Positions 1 through 7,215 of a stretch of 12,667 nt of DNA are shown here, piece by piece. Both the position numbers and the translations under genes were made by a program. This stretch comes from Pelagophyceae sp. CCMP2097 (taxonomy: Eukaryota; Sar; Pelagophyceae): positions 9,884 to 22,550 of the forward strand of contig MU657639.1 of assembly GCA_026770575.1 (NCBI GenBank). The letters are read 5' to 3'. Each line of letters opens with the position of its first letter. The stretch's first letter is position 1. The notes under the pieces are model-generated. The model ran no database searches. It saw only the letters and a program-made list of their open reading frames with translations, and had not been told where the DNA came from.

Positions 1-39
1 TTTTTTCTTCCCAAAGGTGGAACCTCACGGATGGACCCG

Positions 40-93
40 GCGACGGACAGACAAACAGACAAACAGACGGACAGACAAACAGACAGACAGACA
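40..93 (+). repeat. GACA-type microsatellite
   Basis: About thirteen imperfect tetranucleotide units (GACA, AACA, GACG variants) lie within the repeat unit. Matching CTGT/CCGT arrays on the opposite strand are at about 5953-6000 and 6538-6585, so the array is part of the unit and not a chance local microsatellite. Confidence 0.85.
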
Positions 94-122
94 TAATTGC
101 CCCTGGTAATCCTTCAATCAAA

Positions 123-183
123 GGACCCGAAGGGCCCTTGCCGTAAACTGACGTTGAATAAACGGCAAGGACCCTTCGGGTCC
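123..183. other. Long hairpin in repeat unit (copy 1)
   Basis: The arms GGACCCGAAGGGCCCTTGCCG and CGGCAAGGACCCTTCGGGTC(C) pair over 21 bp with one mismatch, around a 19-nt loop holding TGACGTTGA. Equivalent hairpins occur at about 5501-5561 and 6449-6511. Confidence 0.85.
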
Positions 184-206
184 TCAACAACGAGTAGGAA
201 TTCCTA

Positions 207-472
207 GTCAGTAAATAGAAACAGTGTTTCCTTCCGAGTCCGACGCGGTTCCGCACACGTCGCGCCGACGATCCTTCCCATGGGCCGCCTGCGGTGGAGC
301 CACCTCTGGTGCGCCTCCCTCTCGTCGCAGCCCTCTTCATCGCCTCGAGAGGGTTGCGCGGTCCCAAAGCCTGACGCGTGTGCGAGGTCGCTCGTCTGCG
401 CCAACGCGCTGCTGCGCGGGCCGGGGCGCGCGCCCGGCGTGCGGCGGCGCGCCGTGCCGCCCGGGCCGGCAG
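207..472. other. Stretch with no resolved gene; possible 5' exon or promoter
   Basis: This GC-rich stretch is open in several frames but none is clearly protein-like. A possible splice acceptor (CCGGCAG) ends at 472 and leads into the first supported exon of the plus-strand gene, so an upstream exon may lie here. No convincing TATA box is visible. Confidence 0.3.
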
Positions 473-3167
473 ACGGCGAGTTCGAACCGACGATGGAAGG
501 CGACGCTCTGATCCGCAAGCTCAACGAGTCGCAGGTGCGCCGCAAATCCGCCGGCGCCGCGCGACGCCGCGCGAATACGCAAATAGGCCGGCCGCCTGAT
601 CCTGCAGACGCTAACGGACCAGGGCCGACCCTACCCGCGCCGAATGCCGACGATGGTCGAACTCATCGAGACAACGGTGCGCAGCCGCCGACCCCGGGCC
701 GGCGGTATGCCGCCGGACCTTGCGCCGCGCAGGAGCGCGAGCTGGAGGCGCACCTCAGCGCAAAGGCCGACGAGGTGCAGCGCCAGCTGAACAGCCCGAA
801 CAAGGCGCTCGCCGACTTTGGTGCGCGCGCCGACGTTGGCGCGCGGGCGCCGCCGGCCCGCGACGCGCGCTTTTGCAGGCCTGCGCAACGAGGATTCGTC
901 CGTCTTCCTGGACCACCTTGAAATGCTCACCGCGGCGCAGAAGAAGAATAAGAAGAGGCAGGCCTCGAAGGGCCGCCTCGGCCGCGCGTTTCCTGCGTCG
1001 GCCACCGCCGGCAAACGCGGACCGCGAGGGCGACGGATGCCGCTCGAGGTCCGCGCCCGGGGGAGTCGGTGGCATCGCGGCCTTTCGGCAAGAGCCGCGG
1101 CCTCGAGCCTTTCCGCGCGGTCATTCGTGTATAGGCAAGAGCAGCCTCGGGGCGGCGGGCGACGGGTTCTGCGCGGCCATTGTGCTCGGCAAGGCGATGA
1201 AGCAGGGCCGGCTGAGCGTCGAGATGGCGGCGCGGATCTCCGGTCTCGTCCGCGCCATGCGCGACGAACGCGTCGAGCCCGCGCGCCCCAGCGTCGCGCC
1301 CCCGGAGGACCGGAGGGGTGGGGCGGGCGGCCGCCTATGCGTGAGGCTCTGCGCGTAGGATGTCGTCATCTTTACTCCGTCCGCGGCGGGCCGGCCGTCG
1401 GCCATGGAGCAGAGCGAGGCGGGCACGCCCGACGACGCCTCCGTGGCCTGCGCCTACTTCGTCCACCTCTGCGACTCCGTCGGCCTCGACGTGCCCGAAT
1501 GCGCCATGTGAGGCGTCTTTGGAATCGCGCCGCGCGGCCATCGCCGCGATTGCGTCGCCGCGGGTGCTCTGCGCGGTGGCCCTCGCACGGCGTGCCGCAG
1601 GTACGTGTCGACGACGCCGCTGACGACGCGCGACTCGATGCGGCGGTTGCTGGCTACGTGCATCTACCCACGCCTCCGTGAGAAAAAGGCAAAGTACGCC
1701 AGCGGCGCGCTGTCGCTGCATGCCGCCTTCTTCGCGAGCGGCTACCTCCTCCAGCGCCTCGAACGCGTCCAGCACATCACGCCCCGGCTCTCGCTGTTTG
1801 CGCCGCTCGCGGAGCGCGACGGGCGGTTGAACGACAGGAACGAATTTCACGAGGCGCAAAAGCAACAGCAGCGCAAGCGCAAGGCCCCTGACGATGACGC
1901 GAGCAGGCGGCGCCCCCCCCCCTTTGCGACCAACCGCCCAATAAGAGGCCCCTTTTGCGACGTGACCCCGCGCGCCTGACGCCTGAGGCTGCTTTAGGCG
2001 GGCGAGGAAGTCGGGGCGACGACGTGGTCGCTCGAGGCGGTGCGGTACCCGCCCGCGCTCCTCGCGGACGGCGACGCGGCGCTGAACCACCCGGACGCGC
2101 ACGTCGGCGCTGTCGGGACGGCAAAGGGGCCAATGGCGACGCTCTTCCTCGCAAGAACGCACGTCATCTTCGACTCGCTCATGCCCCTCCTCCTCAACGT
2201 CCGCGCGGTCGTCGGCAAGGAGGAGTTCCTCTCGCGCGAGCGATGCGCCGCGCCGGAGACTCGCAACGGTCCCCGGGGAGCGAGACGCACGTCTAGACGA
2301 AGTCCAGAAGAGACGCCGCTCCGTAGGTACTACGAGGACCTGCTCGTGGCGCGCAAGCTGCTGGCCGTGCAGCTCGCGCTCGTCGAGTCGCCGCTGCGGC
2401 CCGCGGGCATGCGCGCGTTGCCCATAATGTCGTCCATTTCGGCGGCAGCGCTCGCGCAAGGCCTCCACGCACCAAGCCGCGTCGGCCGCACACCCGGACG
2501 GTGATTTCGAGAGGCGCGCGCGGCCCCGTAGAGTCCGCGGCATCGCAGAGGCTCGCCCGGCGCCGAGGGGGCGACGTGGCCAAAGGGCGCTTCCGGACCC
2601 CGCGCGGCCGTCGAACCCGCGAGTGCCAGGCGTCGGCCGTCGTGGACGAGGACATGGTGCTCAACGCCGACGGCAGCGCGGCGGACCCGCTGGACGTGCC
2701 CATTTCGAAGCGGCGGCCGCTGACGTCTGACGTCGAGCCCCCACTTCTCGACGAGGCCCTCGAGACCATCCTCGGCTGGCTCGCCGAGCTGACGCGCCTC
2801 CTCCGGCCCGCGGCCATGCGCACTGGCGACCTCTCCGTCGAGGACTGGCGCCACGCGCTCCGGCTGCTGCAGAAGACGATGACTGAGGGCCGCGCCGCGT
2901 GCGTCCGACGCCCGACGAATATGGCCCGACAATTATCGCGCCCGAACACGCGCGCGCAGGACCGACCCGGACCGCGCGCTCGCGGCGGCCGAGTGGGGCC
3001 GGCTGCTCGACGAGGAGGAGATCAAAATCGCCGTCGAAACCGCGGCGTCCTCGCAATTGCCCCGCCCCTCGCCGCCAGCCCCGACCGACCCTTCCCGTCA
3101 GGACTTCATCTTCGACTGGCACCAGAACGACGAGCTCGCGCCCTTTGACACGCCGCGAAGACAATGA
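473..3167 (+). CDS. Multi-exon gene, unknown function, helical/coiled-coil-like protein
   Basis: I do not recognise the protein. Protein-like, high-GC3 segments are joined across GT/AG introns whose phases fit: exons 473-534 (first ATG at 493), 587-676, 733-820, 879 to about 1048, about 1140-1292, 1359-1507, 1601-1961, 1998 to about 2480, 2630-2898 and 2960-3167 (TGA 3165-3167). The best-supported introns are 535-586, 677-732, 821-878, 1508-1600 (AT|G restores Met), 1962-1997 and 2899-2959, with donors GTGCGC, GTGAGG, GTGACC and GTGCGT. The junctions at about 1050-1140, 1290-1358 and 2480-2630 are unresolved. Exon 3 is a Glu/Lys/Gln-rich helix. Exon 7 holds FVHLCDSVGLDVPECAM-linked helices and a basic QKQQQRKRK stretch. 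The middle has long Leu/Ala/Val helices, and the C terminus is acidic (RLLDEEEIKIAVETAA, FDWHQNDELAPFD). It converges on the minus-strand gene 109 bp away. It may be a novel element protein or a captured host gene. Confidence 0.55.
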
Positions 3168-3276
3168 GCCGCCCGGCGCGCTGCACACAAAGTACGATAT
3201 TCCTCCGTATCGTCCCTCGACACGCCTCGCACTCAAACCCGGGCATGCGCGGCTGCGGTGCGGTGCAAGGGGTTAT
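3168..3276. other. Convergent intergenic gap
   Basis: This 109 bp stretch separates the TGA of the plus-strand gene (3165-3167) from the TAA of the minus-strand gene (3277-3279). It must hold both 3' ends. No AATAAA signal is seen on either strand. Confidence 0.5.
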
Positions 3277-5124
3277 TTACAGCTCTCTGAGCGAGGAGAC
3301 GCGCTTGGAGGTGAGCTTTTGGTAGTCGGCGGCGAACCGTACCAAATCCTCCGAATCCATGCCTTCTGACGAGGGCCTCTCCGGCGCCACAGAACCGGGC
3401 GCGCGGCCGTCCTTGGGCGGCGACTTGCGGAACGCCCCGAGCATCTTCTTGAACAGCGCGCCAGACGGCGTAGAGGTGCCCGACGGCGAGGAACCGCCCG
3501 GCAACGAGACGCGGCTGCGCAGCGAAGACGCGGACGGCGTCGACGTGTCCGGCAGCGAGTTGCGCCCGCGCAGCGACACGGACGCGCCGCGCGCCGGCGT
3601 CGCCTTGCCCTGGAAGGCGGCGCGCTGCAGCAGCGTTTGCGCGCGCCGCGGCGTTTCCGCCGCCGGGAGCGTCAGCGTCGCGAGCGAGTCCGGCCGCTCG
3701 TTGCCGTACGACGACGACGAGGCCCGCTCCTCAAACGCGTCGCCGGCGTGCGGCATCGCCAGCGTGGCCACGAGCGCCCTCGGCACGGAGAAGACCTCTC
3801 GCGTGAAGATGGCCTCGGCGGAGCCGTCCGAGGAACGACGCGCGCCCGTCGACGACGCGATCCAGCCCTCGCGAGCCAGCTCGCTCATTATCTCGTCGTC
3901 CGTCGTCGGATCTTCGCCCTCGCTCGCCTCGCTGTCCGCGCGGGGCGCCGGAGTCGCCGTTGGCCGCTCCGATTGCGCTCTTCGGTGCGGCACCCGCGGC
4001 GCCGCCGCCGGCGGCTGCCGCTTCTGAGCGCCGTTGACCGCCGCGACTTGAGGCGTCGCCGGAGGCGCCCACACTCGCCGTGCCGCCGGAGGCGCCGCCA
4101 CCGGAGGCGCCGTAGCCGGAGGCGATGCAGTCGGAGGCTGCGCGATGTCGTATTTCGCAGAGGCTCGCCGCGCCGCCGCCGCGTCGAGGTACGCTTGGAC
4201 CTTGGAGCCCCGGCCGGGCCGCTGCGGGGGCTCGCTCGTGCTTCTTCCTCGAGGGGCCGCCGCCGGAGGCGCCGCCAGAGGCGCCGCCGGAAGCGGCGTC
4301 GCCGGAAGTGGCGTCGCCGGAAGTGGCGTCGCCGGAGGCGCCGCCGGGAGAGACAGAGGCGCCGCCGGGAGCGGCGTCGCCGGGAGAGGCGTTTCCGTCG
4401 CCTGGTGCAGGCCGTCGTCGCGACTCGTCGCCGGAGGAGCGACGGCCGGCTGCTGCTGCGGCGCGGCGCCGCTCGCCGCTTCCTTGGGAGGCGCCGCCGG
4501 CTGCGAGTGGTCGCCGCCCGCTTCGGCTCCAACCGCGCCGCCTAAGACCTCGTCGACGGATCCTTGGTTGTACGGCGGGAGCACGCTGTGGCCGTCGATT
4601 GCCTCGACGTTGCGCTCGAAGGAGCCCGCGTCGTCGGGCGGTTGGGGCGAATATGCCTCGGCTTCGCGGGCCCCGCTATAATATTCCGCCTCGTAGTCGT
4701 GGTCGTCAGACGCCGTGAACATTTCCATGGTGACGGCGCGGGGCCCGCAGTAGATCTCGCGGGGTCGGTCGAGGCCGTTGTCCTACGAAAAATCGGCGTT
4801 GGCGCGAAAAGCCGCCAAAGGGGCCTCGAGACGCACGTCGTTCCAAAACGAGTACGGGTCGACAGGGAAGCCGTCGTCGTCGACCTGCTCGAACTCGACC
4901 TCGTCGAAGTCCAAGGCGTACATGTCGACGTCTTCCAACGTGTCGGATAAGGTGGCGTCGCACACCTCGACGTACAAGTCGACGGCGGTCAGATGGTCCC
5001 CTTCCGCGGCCGGCTCGGCCGCGGGAAGAATCGAGCAGCCGCAGAGCACGTCGTCGATCACGGCGTCCATGCCGCGCCCCCGCCGCGGCCCCGCGGCCCG
5101 CGTCGCGCTGAGAGCGGCGTCCAT
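3277..5124 (-). CDS. Pro/Ala/Ser-rich low-complexity protein with acidic N terminus, unknown function
   Basis: Exon 1 runs from an ATG at 5124 or, more likely, 5070, down to 4837. Exon 2 runs from 4782 to TAA at 3277-3279. The 54-nt intron (4783-4836, GTGCGT...CGTAG) is phase 0 and removes an in-frame TAG. From 5070 the product is 579 residues. Residues 1-78 are acidic (VDMYALDFDEVEFEQVDDDG), like an activation or interaction region. A short conserved-looking segment with REIYCGPRAVTMEMF spans the junction. Then come Pro-Ala-Thr tandem repeats (ATPLP), basic-Ser motifs (RGRSTSEP, RRAQSERP), Ser/Thr-Pro-rich tracts and a helical C terminus ending VSSLREL. No catalytic domain, signal peptide or membrane segment is visible. 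It is probably a largely disordered regulatory or scaffold protein (inference). Confidence 0.7.
4255..4400 (-). repeat. 15-bp coding tandem repeat (Pro-Ala-Thr-Pro-Leu)
   Basis: GCGTCGCCGGAAGTG and close variants (CGGAGGCGCCGCC, CGGGAGCGGC) repeat in tandem. On the minus strand they encode ATPLP/AAPLP units within the low-complexity region of the two-exon gene. The period is a multiple of three, so copy-number change keeps the frame. Confidence 0.8.
4783..4836 (-). other. Spliceosomal intron, 54 nt
   Basis: On the minus strand the donor is GTGCGT and the acceptor TTTTTCGTAG. The flanking exons are phase 0 and in the same frame. Without splicing, translation from exon 1 would end at the TAG formed by the acceptor. 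Downstream of it, an open frame extends 18 codons upstream of the next ATG at 4728, which supports the join. Confidence 0.75.
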
Positions 5125-5150
5125 GCCGCGCGGCGCCGCGGCCCGGGTCG
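5061..5150. repeat. Imperfect 54-bp duplication containing both candidate start codons
   Basis: CGGCGTCCATGCCGCG occurs at 5061-5076 and 5115-5130, each followed within about 20 bp by a GCCGCGGCCC block. On the minus strand each copy gives CGCGGCATGGACGCC, so the ATG context of the two-exon gene is duplicated 18 codons apart and in frame. Confidence 0.65.
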
Positions 5151-5490
5151 AACAGAGGCGGGGCCAGAGGCCGCCGGGCGGTATAGGGCGATTCGGCCGG
5201 GCGAAGACGGCGCGGCCCCGACGTCGAACCGACGGGAACGGGCCGACGCCGGCGCACCGAGCTCTATAGGCTGCTCTGGCGGAGCCGCGGAGGAGGCTGA
5301 GTCGAGCACACCAACCACAGAGAAACACCATAACCCACGGAAGTTCAGACCCAGCTGGCCAGTTGGAATATGGCAAGGGCGCGAGGGCGCAGGCGCTTTT
5401 CGCCACCCGCGTCATCAGCGCCGTGGGCCGTGCCCCGAGGCCACCGTTTCGCGGTGGCGTCCATTGGGACGCATTGGGACGCCCTTTGCA
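5125..5490. other. GC-rich stretch upstream of the minus-strand gene
   Basis: No independent gene is convincing here. The minus frame stays open to 5415 but is Arg/Pro-rich without protein-like texture. This is the expected promoter/5' leader region of the minus-strand gene. A short direct repeat (CATTGGGACG twice, about 5462-5481) lies near its right edge. Confidence 0.4.
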
Positions 5491-5500
5491 GAATTGTTGA

Positions 5501-5561
5501 GGACCCGAAGGGTCTTTGCCGTTTAATCAACGTCATTTTACGGCAAGGGCCCTTCGGGTCC
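5501..5561. other. Long hairpin in repeat unit (copy 2)
   Basis: The arms GGACCCGAAGGGTCTTTGCCG and CGGCAAGGGCCCTTCGGGTC(C) pair with two mismatches. The loop TTTAATCAACGTCATTTTA is the reverse complement of the copy-1 loop with few changes. Confidence 0.8.
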
Positions 5562-5577
5562 TTTTATTGAAGGATTA

Positions 5578-5941
5578 GAGTAAAGGTCAATTTAAGAACC
5601 GGCTAAGCGAAAAAAAATCAGCGGCCCGGCGACGCCGTTGTTTGCGGTTTTGACGCTGCCAGGGGACGCGTCTGGGTCCCCTTTACCCACCCCCCAATCA
5701 TCGCGTCCGCGGAGGACCTCGGTGAGAAATTTAGCATAGGCAGAGTCCGGACCGACCATCGGTTCTTAAAAAAACAACCGGTCAGATTAAGAACCGGGCC
5801 CCTGGAGCCGGATAATATCCCAATAAGGGATTTAATGGATTTGAACTGGGTCTTTTAAATTCCTTATTGAGATATTGAACGTCGTTTGTCGATTTTTCGT
5901 CGGTTCTTAAATTGACCAGGTTCTTAAATTGACCTTTACTC
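5578..5941. mobile_element. 364-bp nested MITE-like element, TA target duplication
   Basis: The ends are perfect 23-bp inverted repeats beginning GAGTAAAGGTCAATTTAAG and continuing AACC. TA flanks both sides (5576-5577 and 5942-5943). Removing the element plus one TA restores GAAGGATTACCAGGGG, which is exactly what stands uninterrupted at 6517-6532 and, inverted, in the left copy. Extra GGTTCTTAA/TTAAGAACC motifs lie subterminally (about 5759, 5789, 5901), and the right end has the motif in tandem. It has no coding capacity. TA duplication with short inverted repeats fits a non-autonomous element mobilised by a Tc1/mariner-type transposase (established pattern); the family assignment is inference. 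Confidence 0.88.
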
Positions 5942-6037
5942 TACCAGGGGCATTTGTCTGTCCGCCCTTCTGTCTGTCCGTCTGTCCTTCCGTCTGTCTC
6001 CGGGTAAATCCGTGAGGTTCCATCTTTGGGAAGAAAT

Positions 6038-6190
6038 GGGCAGCAACTCGGCCGATTCAGCGGTTGGTGGTTGATGCGATTGCTAAAATTGGGAGTGGAG
6101 GTCAAGCAGGAGCCTCATTGGAATCATCATAGAAGAAGTTTTTGGTCACAGGTACGAATCTGGTCGGCCGCAAAAAAATAAATAAATAGC
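6038..6190 (+). mobile_element. tRNA-like SINE-type segment with A-rich tail
   Basis: The segment CTCGGCCGATTCAGCGGTT followed by GCGATTGCTAAAATTGGG resembles the D-arm and a TTGCTAA anticodon loop of a tRNA-Ser. GGTACGAATCT (6151-6161) resembles a pol III B box, and ACAGG/CTGGT around it can form a T-arm with one mismatch. An AAAAAAATAAATAAATAG tail follows. The spacing between the arms is too long for a functional tRNA, so a degenerate tRNA-derived SINE is the best reading. It starts directly after the outer end of the right repeat unit. Confidence 0.42.
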
Positions 6191-6216
6191 TCAATAAGAA
6201 ATACAAAAATAAAAAT

Positions 6217-6357
6217 AAAGATAAGGAGGATTTGAAAGTTCAGCGATAAGTTAAATAATTTAATTACAATGCATTTACGTGGGCATTGCAATGGGATTTG
6301 TCTTTATCCTTCGCTCGAAGTCGGGTCCTCCGTGTGCCTCCGGCGCGCTCTTGTAAT
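6217..6357 (+). repeat. Left arm of ~130-bp inverted repeat
   Basis: This arm pairs with 12543-12667. It differs from the right arm mainly by an extra ~12 bp in TTATCCTTCGCTCGAAGTCG where the right arm has TGTCCTTCGGGTCC (read inverted), plus a few indels in the AT-rich part. Homology ends around TTGTAAT. Confidence 0.9.
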
Positions 6358-6407
6358 ACTCTATTTAAACTGCCATTGAACTTGCATCCTGAAGAAAGGA
6401 GACCCAA

Positions 6408-6440
6408 GAATTCCTAGGAATTCCTAGTAGGAATTCCTAC
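6408..6440. repeat. Cluster of AATTCC palindromes
   Basis: A 16-bp perfect palindrome GAATTCCTAGGAATTC (6408-6423) is followed by a 14-bp one GTAGGAATTCCTAC (6427-6440). A related 12-bp palindrome sits at 195-206, in the same place relative to the hairpin. Confidence 0.85.
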
Positions 6441-6604
6441 AATTGTTCAGGCCCCGAAGGGCCTGAACCGTTTGATCAACGTCAGTTAACGGTCAGGGCC
6501 CTTCGGGTCCTTTGATTGAAGGATTACCAGGGGCAAGTTTGTCTGTCCGTCCGTTCGTCCGTCTGTCTGTCTGTCCGTCTGTCCACGGTTAAATCCGCGA
6601 GGTT
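6427..6604 (+). repeat. GACA/hairpin repeat unit, third copy, outer end truncated
   Basis: Same order and orientation as 5491-6036: palindrome, AATTGTTCAGG, hairpin (6449-6511), GATTGAAGGATTACCAGGGG without insertion, CTGT/CCGT microsatellite (about 6538-6585) and TAAATCCGCGAGGTT. Similarity stops there; the outermost CCATCTTTGGGAAGAAA is missing. It preserves the empty site for the nested 364-bp element. Confidence 0.85.
6449..6511. other. Long hairpin in repeat unit (copy 3)
   Basis: AGGCCCCGAAGGGCCTGAACC pairs with GGTCAGGGCCCTTCGGGTCC around a loop holding GATCAACGTCAG. The inner stem differs from copies 1 and 2 on both arms in a way that largely keeps pairing. Confidence 0.8.
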
Positions 6605-6610
6605 ATGTAG

Positions 6611-7215
6611 TCCGCGAGGGTTTTTGAGTGTGTGAGTTGTGACTGGCGTCTCTGGTGGACCTTTGTCGGCCGGGTTCCCACCGGCGACTTCGTAGTCACG
6701 GGCGGGGAGCTACAACAACGCGTTCTGCTCGGGCCGGCAGGCATCCGCCTTTCTTGCGGCCAGACTCGTCGTCTGGGCTGCCGCGATGGTTGAAGACTCG
6801 AAGGCCGAGGACGTCGAGCGCGTGCTCGTCGTCGACGCGCCCGTGCCCGCTCGCCGGAGCGAGCGGGCCGACGAACCGGCGCTCTCCGACGAGCCCGACG
6901 CAACCGCAGACCCGCTCGCGGCTTTGGCGGGCCCGCGCGCACGTCTCTTCGGCGGGACGCGCCGCGCTGTGGGACTGCGTGGACCGCAGAACGGGCGCAC
7001 GGCTAACGTTCGCGGCGGTGACCGGGCTGTTTTTTGCCGGGCCGGACCCTCTGCTGGTGCGGCGTCGGTTGAGGCTGTGGGGGCCGCCGCTTCGCCCGAG
7101 TGCTGTCTTCCGGCGGCTCTCGCAGCTGAATTCTGAGGAGGAGCAGAGGCGCCGGCTGGAAGCCTCGGAGGTGGTGTCCAAAAGGTGCATAATAGAAGAA
7201 GAGGAGCATTGTTAG
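6611..7215 (+). CDS. Fragmented gene or pseudogene, unknown function
   Basis: Three adjoining protein-like segments lie in successive frames: 6611-6790 (DWRLWWTFVGRVPTGDFVV, GGELQQRVLLGPAGIRLSCG), 6786 to about 6940 (ATG at 6786, MVEDSKAEDVERVLVVDAP) and about 6940-7215 (ALWDCVDRRTGARLTFAAVT, then GLFFAGPDPLL, then an acidic tail and TAG). Each step shifts the frame by one. No intron of ordinary length fits at either step; only a 25-28 nt GT...AG stretch before 6795 would restore phase. So this is either a gene with very small introns or a decayed one with indels. High GC3 in each segment argues it was coding. The 5' part abuts the truncated third repeat unit. The TAG touches the stop of the opposing gene at 7216. 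Confidence 0.45.

Larger units (their letters stand above)
1..206 (-). repeat. GACA/hairpin repeat unit, left copy
   Basis: From the outside in, the unit holds TTTCTTCCCAAAG, a GACA/AACA/GACG microsatellite (about 40-93), an uninterrupted CCCCTGGTAATCCTTC segment (about 101-116), a 21 bp-stem hairpin (123-183) and a 12 bp palindrome TAGGAATTCCTA (195-206). The same order is found inverted at 5491-6036 and, with a truncated outer end, at 6427-6604. It could be a transposon terminal repeat or a free-standing dispersed repeat. Confidence 0.8.
4..6036. mobile_element. Putative 6 kb terminal-inverted-repeat element with two convergent genes
   Basis: The two ends carry the same unit in opposite orientation: TTTCTTCCCAAAG, then TGGAACCTCACGGAT, a GACA-type microsatellite, CCCCTGGTAATCCTTCAATC and a long hairpin ending in CAACAA. 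Two intron-containing genes read inward from the ends and converge near 3.2 kb. This is the layout of a DNA transposon with cargo or its own genes. I see no recognisable DDE transposase, integrase or polymerase. The left end lies at the window edge, so a target-site duplication cannot be checked. The alternative is two independent insertions of a ~180-200 bp dispersed repeat in opposite orientation; a third copy at 6427-6604 makes that a serious possibility. The right end carries a younger nested insertion. Confidence 0.45.
5491..6036 (+). repeat. GACA/hairpin repeat unit, right copy, interrupted
   Basis: GAATTGTTGAGG leads into the hairpin (about 5501-5561), then TTATTGAAGGAT|TA, a 364 bp insertion, TA|CCAGGGG, the CTGT/CCGT microsatellite, and CCGTGAGGTTCCATCTTTGG with GAAGAAA at the outer end. 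Without the insertion the unit is about 180 bp and mirrors 1-206. Confidence 0.8.

Noticed and set aside
40..93. CRISPR-like array
   Set aside because: It is a tetranucleotide microsatellite without distinct spacers, in clearly intron-bearing eukaryotic DNA.
1131..1160. P-loop-like GKSS in one frame
   Set aside because: The surrounding residues do not fit GxxxxGK[ST], and the segment may lie at an unresolved splice junction.
1335..2543. Long (402 codon) minus-strand open frame
   Set aside because: It is Arg-rich with irregular composition and lies opposite plus-strand exons with high GC3. Long antisense frames are expected in such DNA.
3637..4545. 302-codon plus-strand Arg-rich open frame
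   Set aside because: It is the complement of the Pro/Ala/Ser-rich exon; the Arg runs are antisense readings of its GCC/CCG repeats.
6038..6171. Functional tRNA gene
   Set aside because: The distance between the anticodon-like loop and the T-arm is far too long, the acceptor arms do not pair well, and an A-rich tail follows.
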